Below are positions 1 through 7,786 of a stretch of DNA of 64,000 nucleotides, piece after piece. Within the stretch, counting starts at the first letter, position 1, and every line of letters begins with the position of its first letter. The position numbers and the translations under genes were made by a program. Source of the DNA: Litchfieldia sinesaloumensis (GTDB taxonomy: Bacteria > Bacillota > Bacilli > Bacillales > Bacillaceae_L); contig NZ_LT732529.1 of NCBI RefSeq assembly GCF_900156865.1, positions 2,792,460 through 2,856,459 of the forward strand. Direction: 5' to 3'. The notes under the pieces were generated by a model. The model saw only the letters and a program-made list of their open reading frames with translations, was not told the DNA's origin and ran no database searches.

Positions 1-216
1 AACTTCGTACTTCCATTCTGTCCCTTTTATGTAGACTAATGAAGGTGCCAACGCTTCGTCTAATTGGACCATCATATACGATTGCGGTTTATCTATTGTT
101 ACTTCAATTGAATCTCCATCTTGATATTCTTCTAAAAATTCAACGTACGTAAAATCTTGCCCTTCTCTTTCCCTTTTTACGTTTCCCTTATCATCTCTTA
201 TTACTAACTTGATCAT
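1..216 (-). CDS. Unrecognised protein, N-terminal part only
   Basis: An open frame of 72 codons starts at ATG 214-216, behind a GGGGGA ribosome binding site, and runs off the left edge of the window. The visible N-terminus starts MIKLVIRDDKGN and contains a QLDEALAPSLVYIKG stretch. It alternates hydrophobic and polar residues as a beta-rich domain would, and shows no signal peptide. It lies downstream of tkt and is separated from it by a hairpin. I do not recognise the family, and no function is assigned. Confidence 0.6.
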   Translation of the reverse strand, partial: MIKLVIRDDKGNVKREREGQDFTYVEFLEEYQDGDSIEVTIDKPQSYMMVQLDEALAPSLVYIKGTEWKYEV

Positions 217-343
217 TGTTGTGTCCCCCAATCTCTTAGTATGAACCGATTCTCAACCATCTCTTTGAGCGTAACCAATAATTAAGATAGCAGCAATGTC
301 CTTTATTACTCCACGTTGTGTTTTTTTACGTTTTTCAAATTAA

Positions 344-369
344 TAAGCCAGCAAGTAGCTGCTGGCTTA
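344..369 (-). terminator. Hairpin after tkt
   Basis: Perfect 10-bp inverted repeat TAAGCCAGCA/TGCTGGCTTA with a 6-nt loop, 14 nt past the tkt stop. On the minus strand it is followed by only a weak T-rich tail, so termination may be partial. Confidence 0.6.
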
Positions 370-382
370 ATTTACCGATTAT

Positions 383-2395
383 TTATGCTTGCAAAAGTTT
401 CTCTACTTGTCTCACTACATTCTCAACGGTAAAACCAAACTCTTCAATCAGTTTATCTCCATTTCCCGATGCACCGAATGTATCGACTGAAAGTACACAA
501 CCTTTATCTCCAATGTATTTATGCCAGCCCATTGATGAAGCCATTTCAATCGCAACCCTAGACTGCACATTTTCAGGTAGTACACTATTTTTATATGCCT
601 CATCTTGTTTTTCAAAGCGGTCCCATGACGGCACACTAATCACATGAACATCAATGCCCTTATCTTTTAAAACAGATTGGGCACGCACAGCTAGTTGTAC
701 CTCTGAGCCAGTTGCTAATAGTAACGCGTCAGGTACTTCCTTTTTACCTTTACTTATGACATATGCACCTGCTTTGACTCCTTCATAGGCATGTTCTTTA
801 GTGCCTTCAAGAGTCGGTAAGTTTTGTCTCGTTAATACGAGCGCTGTCGGTTGATCTTTACTTTCAACAGCCAGGCGCCATGCTGCAGCAACTTCATTCC
901 CATCAGCTGGTCGAATTACAGAAAGATTAGGAATTGAACGCAAACCAGCTAACTGTTCTACCGGTTCATGAGTCGGACCATCCTCACCAACAGCAATCGA
1001 ATCATGTGTAAGTACATACGTCACAGGCGCATTCATCAGTGCGGATAGTCGCATAGCAGGTTTTAGATAGTCACTGAATACGAAGAAGGTTCCACCGAAT
1101 GCTTTAACACCACCATGAAGAGCCATCCCATTTAATGCTGCCCCCATCGCAAATTCACGGACACCAAACCAAATATTTCTTCCAGCAAAATTGTTTGGGG
1201 TAAAATCCTCTTCACTAGTAATTGTCGTTTTGTTAGAGCCTGCTAAGTCTGCACTTCCGCCAATAAAGGTTGGAACAGCTTTTGCGATTTCATTTAAGAC
1301 TTTTCCTGAAGACGCACGAGTCGCAAGTGTATCAATACCTGGTGTGAATACCGGAAGGCTTTGCTCCCATTCGTCTGGGAGCTCCCCTATGATTGCTACT
1401 TCTAGCTCAGTTGCAGCATCAATGTTTTCCCCTTTATACTCTTTAAACAATTCATTCCACTTTTGTTCTGCGGCTTTACCTGGTTCAACAATCTTATCAG
1501 CAAAGTCTTGATAAACTTCCGCTGGAATAACAAATTCCTCGTAATCCCACTGATAGGATTGTTTTACTAATTGAATCTCGTCCTTCCCAAGCGGTGCACC
1601 ATGAGCGTCCGAAGAGCCTGCTTTATTTGGTGAACCGTACCCAATGACGGTTTTTATTTCAATTAAGGTTGGTTGATTTGTATTCTCTTTTGCTTGTTTA
1701 ATTGCATCGCGAATCTCATCTAAATTGTTACCATCCTCAACTCGCAATACCTGCCAGCCATAAGCCTTAAATCGCTCTTCTGTGTTGTCAGAGAAGGAGC
1801 GGTTCAAGTCCCCATCTAACGAAATATCATTGGAATCATATAAAACAATTAATTTGCCCAGTTTTAAATGACCTGCCAAGGATGCCGCTTCATGTGAGAT
1901 TCCCTCCATGAGGTCGCCGTCACCAACAAGCGCATATGTATAATGGTCAATAATTGAAAACTTATCTTTATTGTATTTTGCTGCTAAAAAGCGTTCTGCC
2001 ATTGCCATCCCTACAGACATCGCAATGCCCTGTCCCAATGGTCCAGTTGTTGCTTCAACTCCATCCGTATGATGGACTTCTGGATGGCCAGGTGTCTTCG
2101 AGCCAAATTGACGGAAGTTTTTCAAGTCATCAATGGATACATTGTAGCCTGAGAGATGTAAAAGGCTATATAAAAGTGCAGAGCCATGGCCAGCAGATAG
2201 AATAAAGCGGTCACGATCAAACCACTTTGAATTTTTGGGATTATGCTTTAAGAAGTCTGTCCATACGACATATGCCATTGGTGCTGCACCCATTGGCAAG
2301 CCTGGGTGTCCAGAGTTTGCTTTTTCAATCATATCAATCGATAATGTACGAATGGCATTTATGGATAATTGATCAACTGAAACTACACTTACCAT
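383..2395 (-). CDS. tkt: Transketolase
   Basis: Thiamine-diphosphate enzyme that moves two-carbon ketol units between sugar phosphates, for example erythrose 4-phosphate plus xylulose 5-phosphate to fructose 6-phosphate plus glyceraldehyde 3-phosphate. It is cytosolic and has 670 residues, the usual transketolase length. The ThDP-binding GDGDLMEG motif lies near residue 156 and the N-terminal [11 protein letters not shown] near residue 29. The pyrimidine domain contains GEDGPTHEP. The start has a GGGGGA site 7 nt upstream. It is the last gene of rpiB-glpX-tkt, divergent from a DeoR regulator, so this is probably a pathway-dedicated copy rather than the housekeeping one. That last point is inference: no other copy is visible here. 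Confidence 0.95.
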   Translation of the reverse strand: MVSVVSVDQLSINAIRTLSIDMIEKANSGHPGLPMGAAPMAYVVWTDFLKHNPKNSKWFDRDRFILSAGHGSALLYSLLHLSGYNVSIDDLKNFRQFGSKTPGHPEVHHTDGVEATTGPLGQGIAMSVGMAMAERFLAAKYNKDKFSIIDHYTYALVGDGDLMEGISHEAASLAGHLKLGKLIVLYDSNDISLDGDLNRSFSDNTEERFKAYGWQVLRVEDGNNLDEIRDAIKQAKENTNQPTLIEIKTVIGYGSPNKAGSSDAHGAPLGKDEIQLVKQSYQWDYEEFVIPAEVYQDFADKIVEPGKAAEQKWNELFKEYKGENIDAATELEVAIIGELPDEWEQSLPVFTPGIDTLATRASSGKVLNEIAKAVPTFIGGSADLAGSNKTTITSEEDFTPNNFAGRNIWFGVREFAMGAALNGMALHGGVKAFGGTFFVFSDYLKPAMRLSALMNAPVTYVLTHDSIAVGEDGPTHEPVEQLAGLRSIPNLSVIRPADGNEVAAAWRLAVESKDQPTALVLTRQNLPTLEGTKEHAYEGVKAGAYVISKGKKEVPDALLLATGSEVQLAVRAQSVLKDKGIDVHVISVPSWDRFEKQDEAYKNSVLPENVQSRVAIEMASSMGWHKYIGDKGCVLSVDTFGASGNGDKLIEEFGFTVENVVRQVEKLLQA

Positions 2396-2473
2396 TTCTT
2401 TTCCCCCTTTTACAAATCGAAAAGCAACTGAATTCTATCAATTGCTTTCCATTAAATACTTATGTTTACTACA

Positions 2474-3454
2474 TTAAGAGTTTGTTATTAGTACCCTCAT
2501 CTTTTTGTATTCTTCTTCATTTATCAAATGTACAGTCTCGGTACATCGTAAATTTTTATCGTTTCCATTTATCATAATGGAATGGGTAGTGATTTTATTT
2601 TGTTCTCGTTTGATGCCATTTAGAAGCATATTACTAGTAATACCAGTTGCAATAAATGCACAATCATTGGTTGCCACTAAGTTGTCGTGTGATAAGGGTT
2701 TATTCACATCTTGAATTCCCATGCTTCTGCATCGTTCAAACTCTTCCTCTGTTCTTGGAAGAAGTCTAGCCTGCATGTCTCCGCCTAGACTTTTAATACC
2801 TACAGCCGCTAAGACACCTTCAGGGGCACCTCCAATTCCAATAAACAAATCAGCCTGTATAGATTCAATACAAGTTGAAATGGCAGGAATTACATCGCCA
2901 TCCTCAAACAAATATGTTTTTGCACCTAGTTCACGCACCGTATCTATCCAATGCTGATGTCTCTCACGGTCCTGGATAAGCACAGTCAGTTCATGAATGT
3001 CCTTCCCCGTAGCATTTGCAACCGCATACAAATTTTCCTCAAGGGAGGCTGTAATATCAATTTTGCCAGCAGCCTTCGGACCTGTAGCAATTTTTTCCAT
3101 GTACATATCTGGTGCATGTAGTAATGTGCCTTTGGGTGCTGCTGCGATAACGGCGATTGCGTCATTTTGTCCTTTCGATGTTGACGTAGTTCCATCTATC
3201 GGATCTACTGCAATATCAATTTGTTTCCCTGTACCAGTTCCGACTTTTTCTCCAATATATAACATTGGCGCTTCATCGATTTCCCCTTCACCGATTACTA
3301 CAATGCCATCCATTTCGACCTGACTAAGCATCGCCCTCATGGAGTTCGTTGCAGCTCTATCAGCCTCCACCTTGTTGCCGCTTCCAACCCATGGTAGCGA
3401 TGCAATCGCAGCAGATTCAGTTACACGTAAGAAATCATAGATTAATTGATTCAT
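2474..3454 (-). CDS. glpX: Class II fructose-1,6-bisphosphatase (GlpX type)
   Basis: Metal-dependent phosphatase of the lithium-sensitive phosphatase superfamily. It removes the 1-phosphate of fructose 1,6-bisphosphate, and many family members also act on sedoheptulose 1,7-bisphosphate. Visible motifs are GEGEIDEAP (residues 55-63), DPIDGTT (84-90) and IGGAPEG in the second half. The 326-residue length is normal for GlpX. It lies 43 bp after rpiB and 78 bp before tkt, in one transcription unit. Between an erythrose-4-phosphate-producing isomerase and transketolase, a sedoheptulose-bisphosphatase role is attractive. That is inference from context. Confidence 0.92.
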   Translation of the reverse strand: MNQLIYDFLRVTESAAIASLPWVGSGNKVEADRAATNSMRAMLSQVEMDGIVVIGEGEIDEAPMLYIGEKVGTGTGKQIDIAVDPIDGTTSTSKGQNDAIAVIAAAPKGTLLHAPDMYMEKIATGPKAAGKIDITASLEENLYAVANATGKDIHELTVLIQDRERHQHWIDTVRELGAKTYLFEDGDVIPAISTCIESIQADLFIGIGGAPEGVLAAVGIKSLGGDMQARLLPRTEEEFERCRSMGIQDVNKPLSHDNLVATNDCAFIATGITSNMLLNGIKREQNKITTHSIMINGNDKNLRCTETVHLINEEEYKKMRVLITNS

Positions 3455-3497
3455 TGGAGATCACTCCTTATCAAATGCTTTACGACCGAATAATCGA

Positions 3498-3980
3498 TTA
3501 GCTACAAGAATTCGCAGATATTTCTTTACTGATCTCAGTGAAAAATTCTTTTTCTTTTTCAACGATTTTGTCGACTTTTGCCTGAGAACCACCAGCCCAT
3601 TGAGATTCTAGGTAAGCCGCAACAACCTTTTTCGTTGCTTCTGGACCTAAAATTTGAGAGCCAATTGTAATAATTTGTGCATCATTACTTAATTGAGCTC
3701 TTTCAGCTGAATATACATCATGCGTAAGTGCTGCACGAATTCCCGGATATTTATTTGCTGCAATACACATTCCGATACCCGTACCACATAGTAATATTCC
3801 ACGTGTTACTTCACCATTGCTTACACCAGCAGATACCTTGAAAGCAACATCTGGATAATCGATTGCGTCCTTTGAATAACATCCATAATCCTCTACCTCA
3901 TGACCTAGCTCCTGAACGAAGCTTTTTACAAGTTCTTTTAATTCAAAAGCATTGTGATCGCACCCAATACCAATTTTCAT
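3498..3980 (-). CDS. rpiB: RpiB/LacAB-family sugar-phosphate isomerase (candidate D-erythrulose-4-phosphate isomerase)
   Basis: Aldose-ketose phosphate isomerase of the RpiB/LacA/LacB family, 160 residues. The N-terminal GCDHNAFELK, the catalytic-type Cys65 in LLCGTGIGMCIAANK, and DVYSAERA are all present. Where typical RpiB enzymes have an HN-x-AN segment, this protein reads LSNDAQIITIG, so a substrate other than ribose 5-phosphate is plausible. RpiB-like DerI and EryI enzymes convert erythrulose 4-phosphate to erythrose 4-phosphate in threitol/erythritol pathways, and the dhaKL, tpi-like and tkt neighbours fit that. It is the first gene of its unit, with an AAGGGG site, and is divergent from the DeoR regulator. 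Confidence 0.85.
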   Translation of the reverse strand: MKIGIGCDHNAFELKELVKSFVQELGHEVEDYGCYSKDAIDYPDVAFKVSAGVSNGEVTRGILLCGTGIGMCIAANKYPGIRAALTHDVYSAERAQLSNDAQIITIGSQILGPEATKKVVAAYLESQWAGGSQAKVDKIVEKEKEFFTEISKEISANSCS

Positions 3981-4039
3981 TTTCGAATCCCCTTTCGTTT
4001 GTTCACATGAAGTTAATGTTTCGTTATTACTATACTATT

Positions 4040-4068
4040 ATTCTATTACATTCATTTTCTTTTATCAA
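4040..4068 (-). promoter_or_regulatory. Sigma-A promoter of rpiB-glpX-tkt
   Basis: On the minus strand TTGATA (4063-4068) and TAGAAT (4040-4045) are separated by 17 bp. The start point would fall about 55 nt before the rpiB start. The spacer and -35 are embedded in the T-rich DeoR-type motif described separately. Confidence 0.7.
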
Positions 4069-4108
4069 TATTTATTTTCGTTTATTTTTGTTTTGTTTAA
4101 AAACAAAA
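4053..4108. promoter_or_regulatory. Candidate DeoR-family operator between rpiB and deoR
   Basis: On the plus strand there is a run of related units, TTTTCTTTTAT, TTTTCGTTTAT and TTTTTGTTTTG, followed by the inverted repeat TTTTGTTTAAAAACAAAA. TTTCRTTT-type repeats are typical of DeoR-family operators such as AgaR sites. The run overlaps the rpiB promoter and lies 140-195 bp upstream of deoR. Assignment to the adjacent regulator is inference. Confidence 0.5.
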
Positions 4109-4248
4109 TACCGCTAATATATTAAACAAACCCCTTGCCATCCTTGTAAATATTGATTAAACTTTAAATATAATTATATTTAGCGTTCCTTACTATTTTA
4201 CTTTTTAATTCTTTTTATTTTTATTTGCGTTCAAAATGAGGGGGAAAT

Positions 4249-5019
4249 ATGAATAAATTATTTGCTACTGAAAGAAGACAATTAATATTAAATATACTTG
4301 AAGAAAAAAAACGAGTAACGGTTAAGGATTTAGCAAAGGATGTAAACGTTTCCGAAGCTACCTTACGAACTGACCTCAACGTGTTAGAGGAAGAAGGATT
4401 ATTGACACGAACTCATGGTGGCGCTGTTTTAAATGAAGATTTAACATCTTCAAAGGTAAGCTTTTCTGAGCGCGAAAAGAAGAATCCTGACTCTAAAAAC
4501 ATTATTGCTCAAAAGGCAATTGATCTTATTAATCAGAAGGACTGTATCGTCCTTGATGCAAGTACCACTGCACTTGCATTAGCTAGAAAAATTAGAGAAT
4601 CTCATCTAAATATTACAGTTGTTACCAATGGAATCTCTGCAGCTATCGAGTTGAAAGAAAACCCTGGTATCAATGTCATATTAGTCGGCGGAATGGCTCG
4701 TATGGGCTCAATGGCACTTGAAGGCTTACTTGGCACGAATGTGTTAAATAAAATCAATATTGACACGATGTTTACATCTGCAAGAGGCTTTACGATTGAT
4801 GAAGGACTAACCGATTTTAATGTGTATGAGGTTGAGTTGAAGAGAGTCATGGCTGATAAAGCTGATAAAATTGTTGCCCTATTAGACCATTCAAAAATTG
4901 GCTCTAGCTCTATTGCCACTTTTGCAACGAGTGATCAGATTGACACGATTATCTCCGATCAAGATTTAGATCTTGAATTTCAGATAGAGCTAACAAAACG
5001 AAACATATCTATTTTATAA
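4249..5019 (+). CDS. DeoR-family transcriptional regulator of sugar metabolism
   Basis: DNA-binding repressor of the DeoR/GlpR family, 256 residues. The N-terminal winged helix-turn-helix starts ERRQLILNILEEKKRVTVKDL. The recognition helix region is SEATLRTDLNVLEEEGLLTRTHGGAV (about residues 35-60). The C-terminal DeoR sensor domain binds a sugar phosphate in this family (VVTNGISAA, ILVGGMARMGS). An AGGGGGAA site precedes the ATG. It is the only plus-strand gene among the first 14 kb and sits between rpiB-glpX-tkt and dhaK-dhaL-tpi. It is therefore the likely local repressor, with an erythrulose or erythrose phosphate as a plausible inducer (inference). Confidence 0.92.
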   Translation: MNKLFATERRQLILNILEEKKRVTVKDLAKDVNVSEATLRTDLNVLEEEGLLTRTHGGAVLNEDLTSSKVSFSEREKKNPDSKNIIAQKAIDLINQKDCIVLDASTTALALARKIRESHLNITVVTNGISAAIELKENPGINVILVGGMARMGSMALEGLLGTNVLNKINIDTMFTSARGFTIDEGLTDFNVYEVELKRVMADKADKIVALLDHSKIGSSSIATFATSDQIDTIISDQDLDLEFQIELTKRNISIL

Positions 5020-5102
5020 ATAGAAAGTATTAGCCTAGCTACTAAGCCCCCATTTGAAAGAAAATGAAAGGGGCAAGGTTGCTTGTGCTAAACACAGCAC
5101 GC

Positions 5103-5132
5103 AAAAGGGATACTCAAGTGAGTATCCCTTTT
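5103..5132. terminator. Bidirectional terminator between deoR and the tpi-like gene
   Basis: Perfect 13-bp stem AAAAGGGATACTC/GAGTATCCCTTTT with a 4-nt loop. A T-run follows on the plus strand (ending deoR) and a shorter one on the minus strand (ending the convergent dhaK-dhaL-tpi unit). Confidence 0.85.
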
Positions 5133-5906
5133 TTATTCGCTTATATGTTTTTCTAGCTCTTTTAGAAGAATTGTAAATGTCTCCATATTCCATGCCGTCC
5201 GACCTACGAATAAGCCATTGACATCCTTCTGATCAATATACGGTAGGAAATTATCAAGATTCACACTACCCCCGTACAGTAATGGAATTTCATGCCCAAT
5301 ATTGGGGTACATTTCTATTAATGTACGACGTAAGAAGGTATGTATTTCACCTACATATTCTGCATCTGCTGGTATTCCGTTTTCCCCAATCGCCCAAACA
5401 GGCTCATATGCAACAAGAACCTGTTTAACCTGATCACCTGAAAGACCTTTTAGACATACTTTAAGCTGTGCAGCAAGAACTTCTTGTGAAATCTCATTAT
5501 TCTTTTGATCAATATTTTCACCAATACAAACTAAAGGTTTCATGCCATATTTTAATGCAGCACGTACCTTTTTATTTATTTCAGCATCAGTTTCATTATA
5601 GTATTGTCTTCGCTCTGAATGACCAAGTTCAACTAAATCCAAACCAATCTCATCAAGCATTTTGGGAGAAATTTCGCCAGTATAAGCTCCTGTATCCTCC
5701 CAGTGCATATTTTGTGCACCTAGCTTGATTCTTGAATCAGAGACTTCCTTCTTAATATCCACTAATGCGGTATGAGAAGGAATGATAAATAACTCAATAG
5801 TCGAGGTAAGTTCGTTAGCAATTTGCTTAAGTTCCTTTGTGTAGGAAATACCTTCTGCGATTGTTTTGGTCATTTTCCAATTCGTACCGACCCAAATCTT
5901 ACTCAT
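5133..5906 (-). CDS. Triose-phosphate-isomerase-like enzyme (candidate L-erythrulose-1-phosphate isomerase)
   Basis: TIM-barrel isomerase of the TpiA family, 257 residues from ATG 5904-5906. An in-frame TTG 15 bp upstream is less likely. Catalytic features of TPI are kept: Lys11 in GTNWKMTK, His96 in GHSERR, Glu168 in AYEPVWAIG, and YGGSVN. The housekeeping tpiA is at 27532-28299, so this is a second, divergent copy. TpiA-like LerI and EryH enzymes convert L-erythrulose 1-phosphate to D-erythrulose 4-phosphate, which fits the upstream ketose kinase genes. The start overlaps dhaL by 8 bp, implying translational coupling. The substrate is inferred from context. Confidence 0.85.
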   Translation of the reverse strand: MSKIWVGTNWKMTKTIAEGISYTKELKQIANELTSTIELFIIPSHTALVDIKKEVSDSRIKLGAQNMHWEDTGAYTGEISPKMLDEIGLDLVELGHSERRQYYNETDAEINKKVRAALKYGMKPLVCIGENIDQKNNEISQEVLAAQLKVCLKGLSGDQVKQVLVAYEPVWAIGENGIPADAEYVGEIHTFLRRTLIEMYPNIGHEIPLLYGGSVNLDNFLPYIDQKDVNGLFVGRTAWNMETFTILLKELEKHISE

Positions 5907-6561
5907 TGTCTCCGCCTTCAACCCATTCCTTCATTGATCTAAAGATAATTGAAACAGTGGTTGCGCCCGCATCCTGATGCCCTACTGCTCTTTCACCTAG
6001 AGATTTAGCTCGACCAAATTTCGCAATATAGTCCTTTGAGGCTTCCACGCCTTCTAAAGCAGCAAGCTCAGCTTTACGAAGACCTTCTACGAAACTATCG
6101 TTGTTTGCTGCACTTGCTTTTAAAGCTTCCACTGCAGGTTGGAAAGCATCAATCATTGTCTTGTCCCCAAGTTCAGCTTTACCACGTGTTTTAATGGCTA
6201 CTAAAGCCTTTTCAAAAATTTCGGCAAGTAAAGGCAAATCTAGTGTTTCTTTTGCATCTAGACCTTTAATCCCACCAACAAACATGGTTCCGAAAATAAC
6301 ACCAGATGCCCCTCCCATTGAGGAAATCATCGACATCCCGATTGTTTTAAAAACATCATTTACTGTTGAAATATCATTTACTTTTAAATTTTCATCCGCT
6401 TTTGTAAAACCAACTGACATCCCGATCCCATGGTCACCGTCACCGATTGCACTATCAATCTTCGTTAGTAAAGGCTTGCTCTCTACTACTTTCTCTCCCA
6501 CATACAAAAACATATCTTTTACTTGGTTTGCTGTTAAGCTATTTACAATTTGTGTAGACAT
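5899..6561 (-). CDS. dhaL: Dihydroxyacetone/ketotetrose kinase, nucleotide-binding subunit DhaL
   Basis: All-helical DhaL subunit that holds the nucleotide used to phosphorylate the ketose bound by DhaK. It has 220 residues. The Mg-ADP-binding residues are visible in AIGDGDHGIGMSVGF (residues 39-53), with GGASGVIFGTMF and the C-terminal SLGERAVGHQDAGATTV. Its start overlaps the dhaK stop (TAATG), and its stop overlaps the tpi-like start. No DhaM (PTS phosphodonor subunit) is visible, so whether ATP or PEP is the donor is open. In L-erythrulose pathways the kinase is of this DhaK/DhaL type. Confidence 0.9.
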   Translation of the reverse strand: MSTQIVNSLTANQVKDMFLYVGEKVVESKPLLTKIDSAIGDGDHGIGMSVGFTKADENLKVNDISTVNDVFKTIGMSMISSMGGASGVIFGTMFVGGIKGLDAKETLDLPLLAEIFEKALVAIKTRGKAELGDKTMIDAFQPAVEALKASAANNDSFVEGLRKAELAALEGVEASKDYIAKFGRAKSLGERAVGHQDAGATTVSIIFRSMKEWVEGGDNE

Positions 6562-7577
6562 TATTTTACTCCTCCTTTAACCTTCTCTGCTTTGTTATAG
6601 TATGGTGAGTTCGCTGGAGCATTATATAATTCTTTTAATTCATCATCTAGTTTTAAGAATGTAATAGAAAATCCGCCCATCTCTTGCGTTGTGCAATAGC
6701 TATTTACGTCCATATCATATATTTTAATACCTTTTTCTTCTAGAACTTGAGCAACTCTACGATTTACAATTAATAATTCTAATAATGTAGTAGAACCTAA
6801 ACCGTTTACATAAACAGCTACCTCATCACCTGTTTGAATCTTACTTTCTTCTAATAACTTATCTAGCAGTTCATCTGTTAGCGGATCTGCAGGCATTAGT
6901 TTTGTGCGTTTCATACCAGGTTCACCGTGAATACCCATTCCAAGCTCAATTTCATCTTCACCAAGTTCAAATGGAGGTTCTGTTTCACCAGGTATCGAAC
7001 CTGGAGCTGTTGCTACACCGATAGAGAATGTTTGGTCAGTTGCCTTTTGTGTTACACGTGTTACCTCTTCTAAATTCCATCCTTTTTCAGAAGCTGCACC
7101 TGCAATTTTTATAACAAATACGTCACCCGCAATGCCTCTACGGTCCTCTTTGCGCTCTTCTGGAGCTGATGCTACGTCATCGGCTACCAAAACAGTTCGC
7201 GTTTGAATGTCTTCGAAATCTAATAATTCGGCTGCCATATCAAAATTAAGTACATCACCAGCATAATTACCATAAACGAATAATACGCCTTTGCCTTGAT
7301 CAACCGCTTTTGCAACATCTTGGACTGTGTTTGGAGTTGGAGCTGCGAATACGTTTCCAATTGCGACACCGTCAGCGAGGCCTTCTCCTACGAAGCCAAG
7401 GAATAATGGTTCATGTCCACTTCCACCACCCGTTACGATGGCAACTTTGTCTTTCATGTCTTTACGGATGATGCCGTTTACATTTTCTACTTTTATAAGT
7501 GAATCATTATATGCATACATAAACCCTTCGATAGCTTCTTGTACAACTTGACTAGGATTGTTAATTATCTTTTTCAC
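6561..7577 (-). CDS. dhaK: Dihydroxyacetone/ketotetrose kinase, substrate-binding subunit DhaK
   Basis: Binds a small ketose covalently as a hemiaminal to a histidine and presents it to DhaL for phosphorylation. It has 338 residues. GGGSGHEP (50-57, His55), Asp108 in YAGDVLNF and the hemiaminal His217 in GMGIHGEPGMKR are all present. The start is GTG at 7577 behind GGGGGG. It is the first gene of dhaK-dhaL-tpi. Dihydroxyacetone is the textbook substrate. With an adjacent TPI-like isomerase, RpiB-like isomerase and transketolase, L-erythrulose is a better guess (inference). Confidence 0.92.
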   Translation of the reverse strand: MKKIINNPSQVVQEAIEGFMYAYNDSLIKVENVNGIIRKDMKDKVAIVTGGGSGHEPLFLGFVGEGLADGVAIGNVFAAPTPNTVQDVAKAVDQGKGVLFVYGNYAGDVLNFDMAAELLDFEDIQTRTVLVADDVASAPEERKEDRRGIAGDVFVIKIAGAASEKGWNLEEVTRVTQKATDQTFSIGVATAPGSIPGETEPPFELGEDEIELGMGIHGEPGMKRTKLMPADPLTDELLDKLLEESKIQTGDEVAVYVNGLGSTTLLELLIVNRRVAQVLEEKGIKIYDMDVNSYCTTQEMGGFSITFLKLDDELKELYNAPANSPYYNKAEKVKGGVK

Positions 7578-7643
7578 TTGTTGTCCCCCCTGTTTTTGAA
7601 AATCGAATATAAATTACGGAAGTGTTTTATTTATTTTTATTTA

Positions 7644-7654
7644 CTTTCATTTAC
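7644..7654. promoter_or_regulatory. Candidate DeoR-type operator at the dhaK start point
   Basis: CTTTCATTTAC lies directly downstream of the dhaK -10 hexamer, where a bound repressor would block the start site. The same 11-mer recurs, inverted, at 14002-14012 upstream of the isomerase-tct operon. It matches the TTTCRTTT core in the rpiB-deoR gap. Confidence 0.5.
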
Positions 7655-7655
7655 T

Positions 7656-7684
7656 ATTTTAATCTTTTATTTCAGTGCTGTCAA
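7656..7684 (-). promoter_or_regulatory. Sigma-A promoter of dhaK-dhaL-tpi
   Basis: Consensus TTGACA (7679-7684) and TAAAAT (7656-7661) with a 17-bp spacer on the minus strand, about 80 bp before the dhaK start. Confidence 0.8.
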
Positions 7685-7728
7685 TTTACAATTTTTATAT
7701 TCTTCTGCAAAAAAGAGATTAATAGAAA

Positions 7729-7770
7729 GGGAGCACCAAATAGTCAATTAGTTGACTGATTAGGTACCCC
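7729..7770 (-). terminator. Probable terminator after pdxA2
   Basis: In the minus-strand transcript GGGGTACC pairs with GGTGCTCC using two G-U pairs. It encloses a second hairpin, AGTCAA/TTGACT, and is followed by CTTTCTATT. The G-U pairs work only in the minus transcript, which fits an end for the operon that includes pdxA2. Confidence 0.5.
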
Positions 7771-7786
7771 CTCCTTTGATTTCGTA

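Noticed and set aside
5133-5921. Longer TTG start for the TPI-like gene
   Set aside because: The ATG at 5906 gives the family N-terminus and the usual coupling overlap with dhaL.
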